A DNA stretch of 63,198 nucleotides from Pseudomonadota bacterium (GTDB lineage Bacteria > Cyanobacteriota > Vampirovibrionia > Obscuribacterales > Obscuribacteraceae), in contig JAJPJO010000380.1 in the NCBI GenBank assembly GCA_021324135.1, forward strand, positions 1 to 63,198. Direction: 5' to 3'. The notes below the pieces were generated by a model. The model was not told the origin of the DNA. It saw only the letters and a list, made by a program, of their open reading frames with translations, and ran no database searches. Position numbers and translations under genes: made by a program. This document shows, piece by piece, positions 16,816 to 27,224 of this stretch (within the stretch, counting starts at the first letter, position 1; each line of letters opens with the position of its first letter).

Positions 16816-19221
16816 ATGCAATTGACTAAACTCAGCCGCGTAGCAATTTCTGTGACCGGGATCGTTCAGGGGGTCGGTTTTCGACCGTTTGTCCATGGTC
16901 TGGCTTCGCGTCACCAGTTGACCGGATTCGTGCGCAATAATGACGGCGTTGTTGAAATCGAGGTGCAAGGCGAGAAAGCGGCGCTCGAAGAATTCATCCG
17001 CGATCTGGTGGATACTGCCCCGCCACTGGCGGAGATCAATGCGGTGCAGAGCTTTACAATCGAGGCGCGACTCGAGCAGTCATTTGCCATCGAGCAGAGC
17101 TCATCCACTGCTAAGGGGAGCAAGCTGGTGCCGCCGGATGCTGCGACTTGCGCTCAATGTCTTGAGGAGCTGTTTTGTGCTGAGAACAGACGCTTCCGTT
17201 ATCCATTCATAAACTGCACGAACTGCGGGCCGCGATTCACGATAATGAGGTCGCTGCCCTACGATCGTGCCGCTACGACCATGGACTGTTTTGCCATGTG
17301 CCAGGCATGCCGGGCGGAGTATACCGACCCGCGCGATCGCCGCTTTCACGCCGAACCGAATGCCTGTGCTCGATGCGGACCGAGAATCTTCTGGCTTGAT
17401 GCAACGCCGAGCGATGGTCATGAAAATCACTGCAGGCATGAAAAAAATGATCGACAACTTAGCCGGCTGTCTGCCATCGCCGATGGTGCGGCGCTGGAGA
17501 GGACGGTTGCGGCTCTGGCTGAAGGCAAGATCGTTGCCATAAAAGGACTGGGTGGCTTTCATTTAGTTTGTGATGCCGGCAACGCTTCTGCTATCGCCGC
17601 ACTGCGGAAACGTAAGCATCGCCAGGCGAAACCATTGGCCTTGATGATGGCAGACCCTGCCATGGTTCGCAATTTCTGTAACCTGTCGCCGAGCGAGGAA
17701 GAATGCCTCACTCAGCCAAGCCGTCCTATAGTGCTGCTTGAAAAACTGGAAAGCTGTAATCTGCCCGATTCAATTGCACCAGGTGCCGATCGGCTTGGCA
17801 TCATGCTCCCATACACGCCGCTTCACCATTTGCTCTTGCACGATTTTGGCGGACCAATAATTGCCACGAGCGGCAACTTCAGCGAGGAGCCAATCGCTAC
17901 AGGAAATCGAGAGGCGCTCAAGCGCCTCTATTCACTGGCAGACGGTTTTTTGCTGAACGACCGCGACATATATGCCCGCTACGATGACTCCATCATTCAG
18001 CTGATCGATGAAACGCCGCATGTATTGCGGCGTGCCAGAGGAATAGCACCGCGGACGGTGAGCTTAGGCCGGCTAAAAGCCGAGCGCATCGGTTTAGGCG
18101 TCGGAGCCCATTTGAAGAATACATTTTGTTTGATTCGAGATGATCTGGCTTACCTGAGCCAGCACATAGGCAATCTCGAAAACCTGGAAGCCGAGGAGCA
18201 CTTCCGTCATACCTTCAGACTCTACAATGAATTGTTTGATCTCGCCCCGGAGCTGATCGCGCATGATCTGCATCCTGATTATCTCTCAACCACAATCGCG
18301 AAGGAGCTGGCTGTTCAGTGCGGTGTGCCATCATATGCGGTGCAACACCACCATGCCCACATAGTTTCTTGCATGGCTGAGCATGCTCTGGTCGACCCGG
18401 TCATTGGTATCGTATTTGATGGCATGGGTTACGGCACCGACGGCTCTCTCTGGGGCGGTGAATTTCTCATCTGCGACCTTAAGACATTCGAGCGGGCGGC
18501 GCACTTAAAGCCGGTCCCCATGCCTGGTGGCACCCTGGCAATTCAGCAACCGTGGCGCATGAGCCTGGCATATCTTATGAGCGACTCGGGTCAAACAGAC
18601 ATCGGCTTGTTCGCTCCTTATCTGGAGCGCATTCCCCAGTTTGAAATGATTAAAAAGCAGATCGCCTCGAAAATCAATACGCCCATGACGTCCAGTTGCG
18701 GGCGTTTGTTCGATGCGCTGTCAGCCCTGCTTGGCGTCTGCCAGGAAGCAACCTACGAGGCGCAAGCAGCAATCGAACTGGAAGCCCTGGCCTGGAGCGC
18801 TTATCGCCGGCAAGATTGCGCCGGGAAGCTGGGTGCTTTGCCGAGATTCGACTATAGCGTCTGTGAGGAAGCGCCCTACCAGATTGACGCGCTTCCGATT
18901 CTGCAGCAAGCGTACGCCGAGCATTTGCGGGGTGTGTCTACAGGAGACCTGGCATTAAGGTTTCATGTAACAATGGCGCACATCATTCGTGATCTGTGCG
19001 AGCGCTTGCGTTTATCAAAAAACATCAATCAAGTTTGCCTGGGCGGTGGGGTCTTTCAAAACAGGCTCATGTTGTCCTTTGGCAGCCGCATTTTAGCCGA
19101 AGCTGGTTTTGATGTATTCTATCCCCAGCGGATTCCGGCCAACGACGGAGGCTTGTCGCTCGGCCAGGCAATCTCTGCTTTGGCAAGCATCGATGCCGTT
19201 TCTATCGGAGGGGACAAGTGA
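16816..19221 (+). CDS. hypF: HypF, carbamoyltransferase for cyanide-ligand synthesis
   Basis: An 801-residue protein that makes the thiocarboxamide on HypE from carbamoyl phosphate. Domains in order: acylphosphatase-like ('VQGVGFRPFVHGLA'), two zinc-finger-like Cys motifs ('CAQCLEELFC', 'CTNCGPRFT', 'CQACRAEY', 'CARCGPRIF'), YrdC-like ('GLGGFHLVCDA', 'KRKHRQAKPLALM') and a Kae1-like domain with the metal-binding 'VQHHHAHIVSCMAEH' and 'FDGMGYGTDGSLWGGE'. Length is slightly above the usual ~750. It heads the hypF-C-D-E run; its TGA overlaps the hypC ATG. Confidence 0.96.
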   Translation: MQLTKLSRVAISVTGIVQGVGFRPFVHGLASRHQLTGFVRNNDGVVEIEVQGEKAALEEFIRDLVDTAPPLAEINAVQSFTIEARLEQSFAIEQSSSTAKGSKLVPPDAATCAQCLEELFCAENRRFRYPFINCTNCGPRFTIMRSLPYDRAATTMDCFAMCQACRAEYTDPRDRRFHAEPNACARCGPRIFWLDATPSDGHENHCRHEKNDRQLSRLSAIADGAALERTVAALAEGKIVAIKGLGGFHLVCDAGNASAIAALRKRKHRQAKPLALMMADPAMVRNFCNLSPSEEECLTQPSRPIVLLEKLESCNLPDSIAPGADRLGIMLPYTPLHHLLLHDFGGPIIATSGNFSEEPIATGNREALKRLYSLADGFLLNDRDIYARYDDSIIQLIDETPHVLRRARGIAPRTVSLGRLKAERIGLGVGAHLKNTFCLIRDDLAYLSQHIGNLENLEAEEHFRHTFRLYNELFDLAPELIAHDLHPDYLSTTIAKELAVQCGVPSYAVQHHHAHIVSCMAEHALVDPVIGIVFDGMGYGTDGSLWGGEFLICDLKTFERAAHLKPVPMPGGTLAIQQPWRMSLAYLMSDSGQTDIGLFAPYLERIPQFEMIKKQIASKINTPMTSSCGRLFDALSALLGVCQEATYEAQAAIELEALAWSAYRRQDCAGKLGALPRFDYSVCEEAPYQIDALPILQQAYAEHLRGVSTGDLALRFHVTMAHIIRDLCERLRLSKNINQVCLGGGVFQNRLMLSFGSRILAEAGFDVFYPQRIPANDGGLSLGQAISALASIDAVSIGGDK

Positions 19222-19529
19222 TGTGCCTGGCAATTCCCGGCTTAGTAGAAGAGCTGTTTGATCAAGATGGGTTGAGTCACGCGCGCGTCAATTTCGGCGG
19301 CATTCGCAAAACGGTCTGCTTAGAGTACACGCCCGGGGTGAAGCCAGGCGATTACGTTCTGGTGCACGTCGGTTTTGCAATCAGTGTTATAGATGAGCTG
19401 GAGGCGCAGCGCACTCTGGAGATACTCAGAGCGAATAATGAACTGGCTGAGCTGGAAGCAGGCACTCCCAGGGATGTACTGAGCCGAGATGATCGGGCGA
19501 GCCAAGCAGGAGCGGCGGACAAACTATGA
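19221..19529 (+). CDS. hypC: HypC, hydrogenase maturation chaperone
   Basis: A 102-residue small chaperone that works with HypD in building the Fe(CN)2CO group and transfers it to the large subunit. The start must be ATG 19221, giving 'MCLAIPG': Cys2 becomes the essential N-terminal residue after Met removal, so the GTG one codon earlier is unlikely. Family stretches '[16 protein letters not shown]' and '[13 protein letters not shown]' are clear. The C-terminal ~25 residues are a variable extension. ATG overlaps the hypF stop and the gene overlaps hypD by 4 nt (ATGA). Confidence 0.95.
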   Translation: MCLAIPGLVEELFDQDGLSHARVNFGGIRKTVCLEYTPGVKPGDYVLVHVGFAISVIDELEAQRTLEILRANNELAELEAGTPRDVLSRDDRASQAGAADKL

Positions 19530-20632
19530 AATTTCTGGATGAGTTTCGTGAAAAAGAGTTGGCTCAGCGAATATCAGCTGAAATTCACCGCACGGTGAGG
19601 CAGCCCTGGAAAATCATGGAGGTCTGCGGTGGGCAGACACACTCGATTTTACAGTACGGTCTTCAGGACTTGCTGCCCGAGGAAATTGAACTTCTTCATG
19701 GACCGGGGTGCCCGGTCTGCGTCACGCCGGTTGAATTGATCGACAAGGCGGTTGCCATAGCTGCTTTTGATGATGTCATTTTTTGCTCCTTCGGGGACAT
19801 GCTGCGCGTGCCGGGCAGCAAGAAGGACTTATTGGAAGCCAGAGCGGAAGGGGCGGATGTGCGCATCGTTTACTCGCCACTGGATGCGGTGGCGATAGCC
19901 AGGAAGAACCCGGAGCGGCGGGTGGTGTTTTTTGCCGTCGGCTTCGAGACCACTGCGCCTGCCAATGCCATGGCTGCCTATCAAGCTAAGAGGCTGGGGC
20001 TGCGCAATTTCTTCCTTCTTTGCTCACATGTGCTGGTACCACCAGTGATGGCAAGCATTTTGCAGTCCGCTGACAATCGGGTGCAAGCCTTCCTTGGTCC
20101 AGGCCATGTATGTTCGATCATGGGAGCCCGCGAATACGAAAGTCTGTCAGAGCAATACAAGGTGCCGATTGTGATTACCGGCTTCGAGCCAAGCGATATC
20201 CTGGAAGGCATCTGGCGCTGCATCGCGCAGTTGGAAAAAGGAGAGGCTAAGTTGGAAATTCAGTATTCACGAGCGGTCAGATCAGAGGGTAATCTGTCGG
20301 CCATGGCGGTATTGGATGCGGTGTTCGATCGTTCCGAGCGACTCTGGCGAGGACTTGGCACCATTGCCGAGAGTGGTTACGCCCTTAACGAGCAGTACAA
20401 ACAATTTGATGCCGAGAAGCAATTCGCCGTGCACGGCTTGCAGGCTGATGAATCGCCCCTCTGTATCAGCGGCGAGATTTTGCGCGGCTTGAAAAAGCCG
20501 ATTCATTGTTCTGCCTTCGCTCGCGAATGCACCCCGGAGCATCCGCTCGGCGCCACCATGGTTTCACCCGAGGGCACATGCGCAAACTATTACAAGTTCC
20601 GCCCCAGACCTGGAGAAGATGATGCCAGCTGA
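19526..20632 (+). CDS. hypD: HypD, Fe-S maturation protein
   Basis: A 368-residue [4Fe-4S] protein that, with HypC and HypE, assembles the iron cyanide/CO moiety. Conserved motifs present: '[11 protein letters not shown]' (redox Cys), '[13 protein letters not shown]', '[13 protein letters not shown]', '[15 protein letters not shown]', '[10 protein letters not shown]', and the C-terminal Cys region '[16 protein letters not shown]'. Length is typical. It is coupled to hypC by a 4-nt overlap and its last 14 nt overlap the hypE start. Confidence 0.96.
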   Translation: MKFLDEFREKELAQRISAEIHRTVRQPWKIMEVCGGQTHSILQYGLQDLLPEEIELLHGPGCPVCVTPVELIDKAVAIAAFDDVIFCSFGDMLRVPGSKKDLLEARAEGADVRIVYSPLDAVAIARKNPERRVVFFAVGFETTAPANAMAAYQAKRLGLRNFFLLCSHVLVPPVMASILQSADNRVQAFLGPGHVCSIMGAREYESLSEQYKVPIVITGFEPSDILEGIWRCIAQLEKGEAKLEIQYSRAVRSEGNLSAMAVLDAVFDRSERLWRGLGTIAESGYALNEQYKQFDAEKQFAVHGLQADESPLCISGEILRGLKKPIHCSAFARECTPEHPLGATMVSPEGTCANYYKFRPRPGEDDAS

Positions 20633-21743
20633 AGGTTCGATGCCCGTCTGCTCGACTCCCCATTCTCAATCGGACCGCATTCGGCTTGGGCACGGAAGCG
20701 GCGGGAAGATGACGTCTCAGTTAATCGAGAGTCTTTTCTTGCCCAGACTCGGCAATCAGGTTTTGAATCAACTCGATGATGCCGCTGATGTAGACCTGGG
20801 CGGAAAGCGGGTTGCTATCACGACCGACGCCTATGTCGTTTCGCCCATATTTTTTCCGGGGGGCGACATCGGTTCGCTGGCAGTGCATGGCACGCTAAAC
20901 GATCTTGCCGTCAAGGGAGCAACGCCAATCTGCATTGCTGCGAGCTTTATTCTCGAGGAGGGCTTGGCCACCGAGGATCTCTCGAGAATCGTCGAATCGA
21001 TGTCGAGCGCCTGTCTGTCCGCGAACATTCCATTAGTGGCGGCCGATACAAAAGTTGTCGGAAAAGGAGCCGCCGATAAGTTGTTTATCACCACTACCGG
21101 TATCGGCTTAATCGAGCACGCTTGCCCGCCGGCAGCCAACCAGGCGCGTCCTGGCGACTGTATCATTGTCAGCGGCGACATCGGCAGGCACGGCATGGCA
21201 ATTATGTCCAGGCGCGAAGGACTGGATCTGGAAATGGACATTCTGAGCGATAGCGCTCCATTGCATCGATTTATCGCGGCTATGCTCGATTGGCAGGAGA
21301 GATTTGCCGATGGCAAAAATGCCGCCGCGGAGAATGCGGGTGCAAATCGCCCCGGCGGCACAGGGGCGATTATTCATTGCATGAGGGATGTAACTCGCGG
21401 CGGTCTGGCCGGCGTCCTGAACGAGCTGGCAGGAGCCTCGAGAGTGGGGATGGTTGTGGATGAAAGTTTGATTCCTGTGCATCCGCAGGTTAAAGCGGCA
21501 TGCGAGCTGCTCGGTCTGGACCCTTTTTATGTCGCTTGTGAAGGGCGTTTCGTCACAATCGCAAAAGGTGAGCACGTCGATGAGTTGTTGGCAGTTATGC
21601 GCCGGCAGGTTTCCGGCGAGCAGAGCTGCCTGATCGGTCAGGTCGTCGAGGAGCATCCCGGCCGCGTCGTTTTGCAATCGAGAATCGGCGGGCATCGCAT
21701 TCTCGACAAACTCTCCGGCGAGCAGCTGCCGCGCATTTGCTAG
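20619..21743 (+). CDS. hypE: HypE, thiocarbamate-dehydrating maturation protein
   Basis: A 374-residue PurM-like ATPase that dehydrates the thiocarboxamide on its own C-terminal Cys to thiocyanate. The chain ends '...LPRIC', the diagnostic C-terminal Cys. The N-terminal '[15 protein letters not shown]' and '[19 protein letters not shown]' motifs and '[17 protein letters not shown]' are intact. Starts at 20619, 20622 or 20640 are possible; GGAGAAG immediately before 20619 favours 20622, and the last would remove a short non-conserved lead. It overlaps hypD and completes the hyp set together with hypA and hypB. Confidence 0.95.
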   Translation: MMPAEGSMPVCSTPHSQSDRIRLGHGSGGKMTSQLIESLFLPRLGNQVLNQLDDAADVDLGGKRVAITTDAYVVSPIFFPGGDIGSLAVHGTLNDLAVKGATPICIAASFILEEGLATEDLSRIVESMSSACLSANIPLVAADTKVVGKGAADKLFITTTGIGLIEHACPPAANQARPGDCIIVSGDIGRHGMAIMSRREGLDLEMDILSDSAPLHRFIAAMLDWQERFADGKNAAAENAGANRPGGTGAIIHCMRDVTRGGLAGVLNELAGASRVGMVVDESLIPVHPQVKAACELLGLDPFYVACEGRFVTIAKGEHVDELLAVMRRQVSGEQSCLIGQVVEEHPGRVVLQSRIGGHRILDKLSGEQLPRIC

Positions 21744-21792
21744 ATATCGCGCTGCACCAGGAGCGGTGGCACATAACGGGCCGGGCAGATCG

Positions 21793-22182
21793 TCAGTCGA
21801 GTGTCGCCGACTCTTGATTATGAGCTTGCTTGAGCGGCTGCGCTTTCAGTTGCTTGCAATATTTGTAGAGCGAGTCGAGCATCTCTTTGTTATTCACGAC
21901 ATCCTGGTAGTACGGCATATGACCGGGTGGTTTGCTGAGGTAGCTCTTGAAGACGGCCAGAGTGGAGAGCTGCTTCGATCCGGCTAGCGGGTGCTCGGGT
22001 TTGACATTGTTGCCTCCGGCTGTATGACAACTGGCGCAATGCGTTTTGAAAGTTTGCGCACCATCGGCTTTGGTTTTGCTTTTGCCTTTTCCTTTTGCAA
22101 CAACGGGATTGCTCTGCGCGGCAAAGATCATTAGACCTGCGCAAGCGATGCTTATAGCTGCAAACAAATATTTTTCTCTCAT
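21793..22182 (-). CDS. Small secreted class I cytochrome c
   Basis: A 129-residue exported cytochrome. A signal peptide (res 1-~29, MREKYLFAAI... ending near VVAK) is followed by a Lys/Gly-rich linker, the haem motif CASCH (49-53) and a likely axial Met in 'GHMPYYQD'. The fold resembles short c6/c5-type carriers that shuttle electrons between periplasmic partners. AAGGA precedes the ATG. No oxidase or reductase gene is adjacent, so its partner is unknown; the nearest redox genes are the soluble hydrogenase set, which would not use it directly. Confidence 0.88.
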   Translation of the reverse strand: MREKYLFAAISIACAGLMIFAAQSNPVVAKGKGKSKTKADGAQTFKTHCASCHTAGGNNVKPEHPLAGSKQLSTLAVFKSYLSKPPGHMPYYQDVVNNKEMLDSLYKYCKQLKAQPLKQAHNQESATLD

Positions 22183-22337
22183 TGCCCGTCCTTAATAAAC
22201 ACTCTTTGCTAGTTTACTCCTCTAAGTCGAGAAAAGTGCAGCCTCGTCTGCTTAGAAGGTGTGAATCATCCCTGCGGTCGATGCGGTCGGGCTCATAACA
22301 GGACAGGATAGACTCTGGGCCACCATCCGACCTTGCT

Positions 22338-22751
22338 ATGCCAACAATTGTGTCTTTACGCTTTCCACACATTCGCCTGGAGATCTACAACCTGTTGCTC
22401 TCAACAGGCGACTGCGTCTCTGCCTTGGAGCAATTCGCCGAAAAGTATGGGCTGGGCTGTCCCGCCGATCTCAGCGAGATACGGCGTCAGGTGCAAAACG
22501 GCGCCTGTGGATCGATGAGCATGGCCAAAGCCATATTGCGCGAAACAGCACCGCTGCTTGCCGATGAATTGATCGAGCAGCTCATAGCAAAAGTCGAGCA
22601 GTACAAGAAAGATCACAACAAGCCCCATTGCCGTGGTGTCAAGCTGGCGCCGCATGCACTTGATTGCGGCGGCATGGCTCCTGTGGTGATGGATTATTTG
22701 TTACAGTTACTGGACGTTCATTTAGACCTGGAAGCTGAGACGAACGATTAA
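22338..22751 (+). CDS. Protein of unknown function, 137 aa
   Basis: I do not recognise a family. The product is soluble and mostly helical, with no signal peptide or membrane segment. It contains 'HCRGVKLAPHALDCGGMAPV', where two Cys and two His might bind a metal, and a Cys-containing 'NGACGSMSM' segment. It stands alone between the divergently facing cytochrome gene and ftsH, which ends 31 nt beyond. The ribosome site before ATG 22338 is weak. Codon usage and length support a real gene, but confidence is moderate. Confidence 0.6.
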   Translation: MPTIVSLRFPHIRLEIYNLLLSTGDCVSALEQFAEKYGLGCPADLSEIRRQVQNGACGSMSMAKAILRETAPLLADELIEQLIAKVEQYKKDHNKPHCRGVKLAPHALDCGGMAPVVMDYLLQLLDVHLDLEAETND

Positions 22752-22781
22752 GGCGCCTCGATCGATCGTCCGACGGCGCGC

Positions 22782-24767
22782 TCAAGCGCTCTTCTTTTCG
22801 GGATTAAACGGATAGCGCCGCACTATTTCTTCCAGCTCTTCTCTTGTCAGAGTCTCTTTCTCGAGCAATTTTTCAGCCGCCGTCTCCAGACCCGATCGGT
22901 TCAGTCTCAAAATTGTCTTGGCGCGAGCCAGTGCGCCCGCAATCAATTCCTTCACTGAAAGGTCAATCTCGCGTGCCGTCTCTTCAGAAAATCTTCTGGC
23001 GTTCGTCGGCATGCCGACCGGCTTGAGGAAGTAGCCCGGATCGGTTTCATAAGCCACGAGCCCAAGCTTATCATTCATCCCGTAGCGCGTGATCATGTTG
23101 CGCGCCAGTTCGGTAGCTTTGCTCAAATCATCAGCGGCGCCGGTAGAAATTTCATTGAAGACCAGCTCCTCGGCAGCCCTGCCGCCAAGCAGCACGGTGA
23201 GCTTGTCGAGCAGATCGCGTCGCGACAGCAAGTAACGATCCTCCTCGGGATGTTGCATCGTGTAGCCGAGCGCTCCGATGCCGCGTGGCACGATCGTCAC
23301 CTTTTGAACCGGATCGGCGCCTGGCACCGAGAGCGCCACCAGAGCATGACCGCTTTCATGGTAGGCCACCACTTTGCGTTCGCGCGGATTGAGCAATCTG
23401 TTCTTGCGCTCCAGACCGGCAATGACTCGCTCGATCGCCTCGAAGAAATCGAACATCGAAACCTTGTCGGCACCACGGCGGGTGGCAAGCAAAGCCGCCT
23501 CATTGACGAGGTTGGCCAGATCGGCGCCGGAGAAGCCGGCTGTCATGCCGGCGATGCGCTCATATGAAATGTTTTCGTCGGCGATCACTCGCCTCATGTG
23601 CAAACGCAAAATTGCCTCACGCCCTTTCTTATCAGGACGGTCAACGAGCACCTGGCGGTCGAATCTGCCGGCCCGCAAAAGCGCCGGATCGAGAATCTCA
23701 GGGCGGTTCGTCGCGGCAAGCAGAATGACGCCCTGTCTCGGATCGAATCCGTCCATCTCGACAAGCAATTGATTCAAGGTCTGCTCTTTCTCGTCGTGCC
23801 CGCCTCCAAATGGACTGAGTCCGCGAGCTCTGCCGAGGGCGTCGAGCTCGTCGATGAAAATTATGCACGGCGCCTTCTGCTGGGCCTGGGCGAACAAGTC
23901 GCGCACTCGTGCCGCTCCGACGCCGACAAACATTTCAACAAACTCGGAGCCGCTTATCGAGAAAAACGGCACGCCCGCTTCGCCGGCCACAGCCCTTGCC
24001 AGAAGCGTTTTGCCCGTTCCTGAAGGACCGATCAAAAGAATGCCTTTGGGCATTCGGCCACCCAGGCGGCCATACCGCTCAGGCTCCATGAGAAAGGCGA
24101 CTACTTCTTTCAATTCATCTTTTGCTTCATCGACACCGGCGACGTCTGCGAAAGTGACCGTCGGTCTGTCTTCCATATATACTCTTGCCTTGCTCTTGCC
24201 GATCGACATGAGCCCGCCTTGAGTCTGCTTCTCGGCGCGGTTAAGCATGAACACCCAGAAACCGAAGAAAGCCAGCATCGGCACCAGCCATGATATCACG
24301 CTTCCCCAGAAATTATCTTCGACCGCGCCGGTGAATTCCGCATTGTGACCGGCAAGCAGCCTGGCCATTTGCGGCTCTACAGGCACGGTCACGAATTGAT
24401 CGGCATTACCCGGCAAGTCGTGCGCGTAGGTGCCTGTGATTCTCTTCTGACCGACGCTGATATTCTTGATTTTCCCTTCATTAAGATCTTTGAGAAAGCG
24501 GCTGAATGGGATCGGCTCGACTTGTTGAGCCTGAGTCCAGAACATCTGGAAGGCAATGGCGGTGCCGATGACCGCATAAAGCAGCCAGCTTCTAAAACCC
24601 TCGAAGAATTTAGACTGCTTCTCCGGGCTGTCCTTTGACCGATCAGTTTCCGCCGGCGGCTGCTGAGCGGTCGCATGTCTCTTGCGATCATTTATTGATG
24701 CATCAGAAAGCTTCGGCGGGATAACTTCGTCATGATCTTCAGTTCGTTGATTTCCGTCACTGTTCAT
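22782..24767 (-). CDS. ftsH: FtsH, membrane-anchored AAA+ zinc metalloprotease
   Basis: About 661 residues from ATG 24767 (AAGG 8 nt upstream); an ATG at 24794 would add 9. A polar N-terminal stretch of ~50 residues precedes two membrane segments ('[17 protein letters not shown]' and '[19 protein letters not shown]') flanking a small periplasmic domain. Then come the AAA+ module and the zinc peptidase domain with HESGH. The Walker A reads GPSGTGKT instead of the usual GPPGTGKT; the critical Lys and Thr are kept. The SRH region ('[20 protein letters not shown]') and central-pore '[10 protein letters not shown]' are intact. FtsH degrades damaged membrane and some cytosolic proteins as a hexamer. 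Confidence 0.96.
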   Translation of the reverse strand: MNSDGNQRTEDHDEVIPPKLSDASINDRKRHATAQQPPAETDRSKDSPEKQSKFFEGFRSWLLYAVIGTAIAFQMFWTQAQQVEPIPFSRFLKDLNEGKIKNISVGQKRITGTYAHDLPGNADQFVTVPVEPQMARLLAGHNAEFTGAVEDNFWGSVISWLVPMLAFFGFWVFMLNRAEKQTQGGLMSIGKSKARVYMEDRPTVTFADVAGVDEAKDELKEVVAFLMEPERYGRLGGRMPKGILLIGPSGTGKTLLARAVAGEAGVPFFSISGSEFVEMFVGVGAARVRDLFAQAQQKAPCIIFIDELDALGRARGLSPFGGGHDEKEQTLNQLLVEMDGFDPRQGVILLAATNRPEILDPALLRAGRFDRQVLVDRPDKKGREAILRLHMRRVIADENISYERIAGMTAGFSGADLANLVNEAALLATRRGADKVSMFDFFEAIERVIAGLERKNRLLNPRERKVVAYHESGHALVALSVPGADPVQKVTIVPRGIGALGYTMQHPEEDRYLLSRRDLLDKLTVLLGGRAAEELVFNEISTGAADDLSKATELARNMITRYGMNDKLGLVAYETDPGYFLKPVGMPTNARRFSEETAREIDLSVKELIAGALARAKTILRLNRSGLETAAEKLLEKETLTREELEEIVRRYPFNPEKKSA

Positions 24768-24959
24768 TGCTGGTACCTTGCAACAATTTTTCATCGATGC
24801 CGTCGATTTACTAAAACACGACAGCCACTAAGACTGGTAGCATATTCGATCGCCGCCGTGCGGCTGGAAGCCTGGCCACAATCTTTTTGAAATGGGCTAT
24901 AAAGATCCAAGGTATTTTTGACCTGAATACGAAGACCACCCAACAGCGGATTTGTTTCT

Positions 24960-27194
24960 ATGAGGGAACTGGAGCCCATCCCCAACGACGCCACTCAACA
25001 GGCCGATAAAGTCGAATATCTTCTCGACGCTCGGCCGCTTTGTCAGGGCGAGCCGTTCATTCTTACTGATGCCGCCCACCCCAGGCAAATACTCAAACAC
25101 GGGAGCCATTTTCTTGTCCTGGATCAGTCGGCCTATATTCCCATGTGCAATACGCTGGGCTACGGCTACTATCGCTTCGATACCCGGCATTTGAGCCAGT
25201 GGGAGCTGTATTTGAATGATGCGGCCATGTCGTTATTGTCCAGTGATGTCGAGCAAGGCTACGCCGGCAGCTTTTTGTACACCAATCCGCAAGTCGATGC
25301 CCTGCCGCAGCAGAAGATTACGGCAAGGCGCAGCGTAGTTTTAGACGATGTCTTGCAAGAACGCCTCAGTCTCGAAAATTATGGCCCTGATCTTGATATC
25401 GAGCTGAAGATCAAGTTTTACTCCGATTTTGCCGATATGTTCGAAGTGCGCGGATTGAATTTGCCCAGACGAGGCGAGCGCATGCTTCCGGTTGCCGGTG
25501 CCGACGGGCGCAAGATATTCCTTGCCTATCGAGGCCTTGATGGCATGCTGCTCGAGACCATCATTGAAATCTCGGGAATGAAACCCTATAGTATCACCGA
25601 CGGTACCGCTGTCTTTCGCCTCCGGCTGCCGCGGCGCGAACCGCAGAGCATCGACTTTACGATTTGCACGAGGTGGGACCACAGAGCCGTTAAGGAACCC
25701 AGCTACAATGGTACCGTAAATGGTGCGACCAAGATAAGCCTGGCGCAAAAATCCGCTGATGCAAAATACCATGATTGGATATCAAAAGGGGCGGTGGTCG
25801 AGTCCAATGATGAATTCTTGAACATGGCTATTAACCGCGGTTTTCGCGATTTATACATATTGCGGCAGCCGACGCCGCTGGGTTGGGGGCTGGGTGCCGG
25901 CGTGCCCTGGTATTGCGCTGTGTTCGGTCGCGATAGTCTCATAACGGCCTGGCAAATGCTCTCCGTTTATCCGGAAATAGCCCGGGAGGTGCTCGAGGTT
26001 TTAGCCGCCTATCAAGGCACTCGCGAAGATGAGTACAAGGAGGAAAGCGCCGGCAAGATTATGCACGAGATTCGCTTTGGCGAATTGTCCAGAACCGGCA
26101 CTATTCCTCATTGTCCATATTACGGAACCGTCGATGCAACGCCGCTCTGGCTCGTTTTGCTGGGCGATTATATAAAGTGGACGGGCGATCTTGATTTTGC
26201 CCAAAACTTGTGGCCGGCGGCAAAAGCGGCATTGGATTGGATGGATCGAGCCTGCCTCGAGGGCGGCGGCTATCTGTGTTACCAGAGACTGACCGACAAA
26301 GGCCTCGACAACCAGGGCTGGAAAGACTCCGGCGATTCGATCATGCATGCCGATGGCCGGCTCGCCTCGCCGCCGATCGCCGTTTGCGAAGCACAGGGCT
26401 ACCTCTATGCGGCGCGCTTGCGGACCGCCGAGCTGGCCGAGACTCTCGGAAACATCAGTCTGGCCGAGCGGCTTCGCCAGGAAGCACATGATTTGAAAAT
26501 CAATTTCGAGAAAGATTTCTGGATGGAAAACGAACACTTCGTGGCTCTGGCACTGGATGGCGAGCGGCGCCGCACCGAGGTGATAAGCTCAAATCCGGGT
26601 CATCTCTTGTGGACGGGGATTCTGGACAATGAGAAAGCGAACGCTGTCGCCTCTCGATTGATGAGTCACGAGATGCACTCGGGTTGGGGAATCCGAACGC
26701 TGTCATCGAATATGGTGTCATTCAATCCGCTCAGCTATCACAACGGCACGGTCTGGCCGCACGATAATGCCGTGATTGGCATGGGCATGCGCGCTATCGG
26801 CAGGCTCGAGTATTTGAAGAGGCTTTTGAATGACCTGATCGAAGTTTCGAAAAATTCGCCTGACTTTCGCTTGCCTGAGGTATTCTGCGGCTTTGAGCGG
26901 CTCGAGTCGGAGAAACCAATCGATTATCCGGTCTCCTGTTCGCCGCAGGCATGGGCAGCCGGCAGCGTTTTTCAACTCCTGCAAGCTTGCATCAATTTGC
27001 AAGCCGATGCCCGCAACCAGATTCTTAGAATCATCGATCCGGCTTTGCCTGATTGGTTGAACTTGCTGATCGTGCGCAATATGAGAGTTGGCAAAGCCAC
27101 CCTCGATCTGGCAGTGCACAATCAAAACGGCTCGACTTACTGTCAGGTCTTGAGAAAATCCGGTCCCATCAGAGTCATCATCGAGTGTCATTGA
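24960..27194 (+). CDS. Amylo-alpha-1,6-glucosidase (glycogen-debranching family)
   Basis: A 744-residue cytoplasmic enzyme. Residues ~20-240 match the beta-rich N-terminal domain of bacterial debranching-type proteins ('FLVLDQSAYIPMCNTLGYGYY', 'FDTRHLSQWELYLN'). Residues ~290-690 form an (alpha/alpha)6 barrel of the glucoamylase type ('GLGAGVPWYCAVFGRDSLIT', 'YGTVDATPLWLVLLGDY', 'QGWKDSGDSIMHADG', 'YHNGTVWPHDNAVIGMG'). The acid-base pair is likely Asp in 'GWKDSGDS' and a later Glu. It would remove alpha-1,6 branches from glycogen or related glucans, though this clade is not well characterised. The GT4 gene follows after 30 nt. No good ribosome site is seen at ATG 24960. Confidence 0.88.
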   Translation: MRELEPIPNDATQQADKVEYLLDARPLCQGEPFILTDAAHPRQILKHGSHFLVLDQSAYIPMCNTLGYGYYRFDTRHLSQWELYLNDAAMSLLSSDVEQGYAGSFLYTNPQVDALPQQKITARRSVVLDDVLQERLSLENYGPDLDIELKIKFYSDFADMFEVRGLNLPRRGERMLPVAGADGRKIFLAYRGLDGMLLETIIEISGMKPYSITDGTAVFRLRLPRREPQSIDFTICTRWDHRAVKEPSYNGTVNGATKISLAQKSADAKYHDWISKGAVVESNDEFLNMAINRGFRDLYILRQPTPLGWGLGAGVPWYCAVFGRDSLITAWQMLSVYPEIAREVLEVLAAYQGTREDEYKEESAGKIMHEIRFGELSRTGTIPHCPYYGTVDATPLWLVLLGDYIKWTGDLDFAQNLWPAAKAALDWMDRACLEGGGYLCYQRLTDKGLDNQGWKDSGDSIMHADGRLASPPIAVCEAQGYLYAARLRTAELAETLGNISLAERLRQEAHDLKINFEKDFWMENEHFVALALDGERRRTEVISSNPGHLLWTGILDNEKANAVASRLMSHEMHSGWGIRTLSSNMVSFNPLSYHNGTVWPHDNAVIGMGMRAIGRLEYLKRLLNDLIEVSKNSPDFRLPEVFCGFERLESEKPIDYPVSCSPQAWAAGSVFQLLQACINLQADARNQILRIIDPALPDWLNLLIVRNMRVGKATLDLAVHNQNGSTYCQVLRKSGPIRVIIECH

Positions 27195-27224
27195 AATCGG
27201 ACAAGCTACGAAGGTTTATACAAC

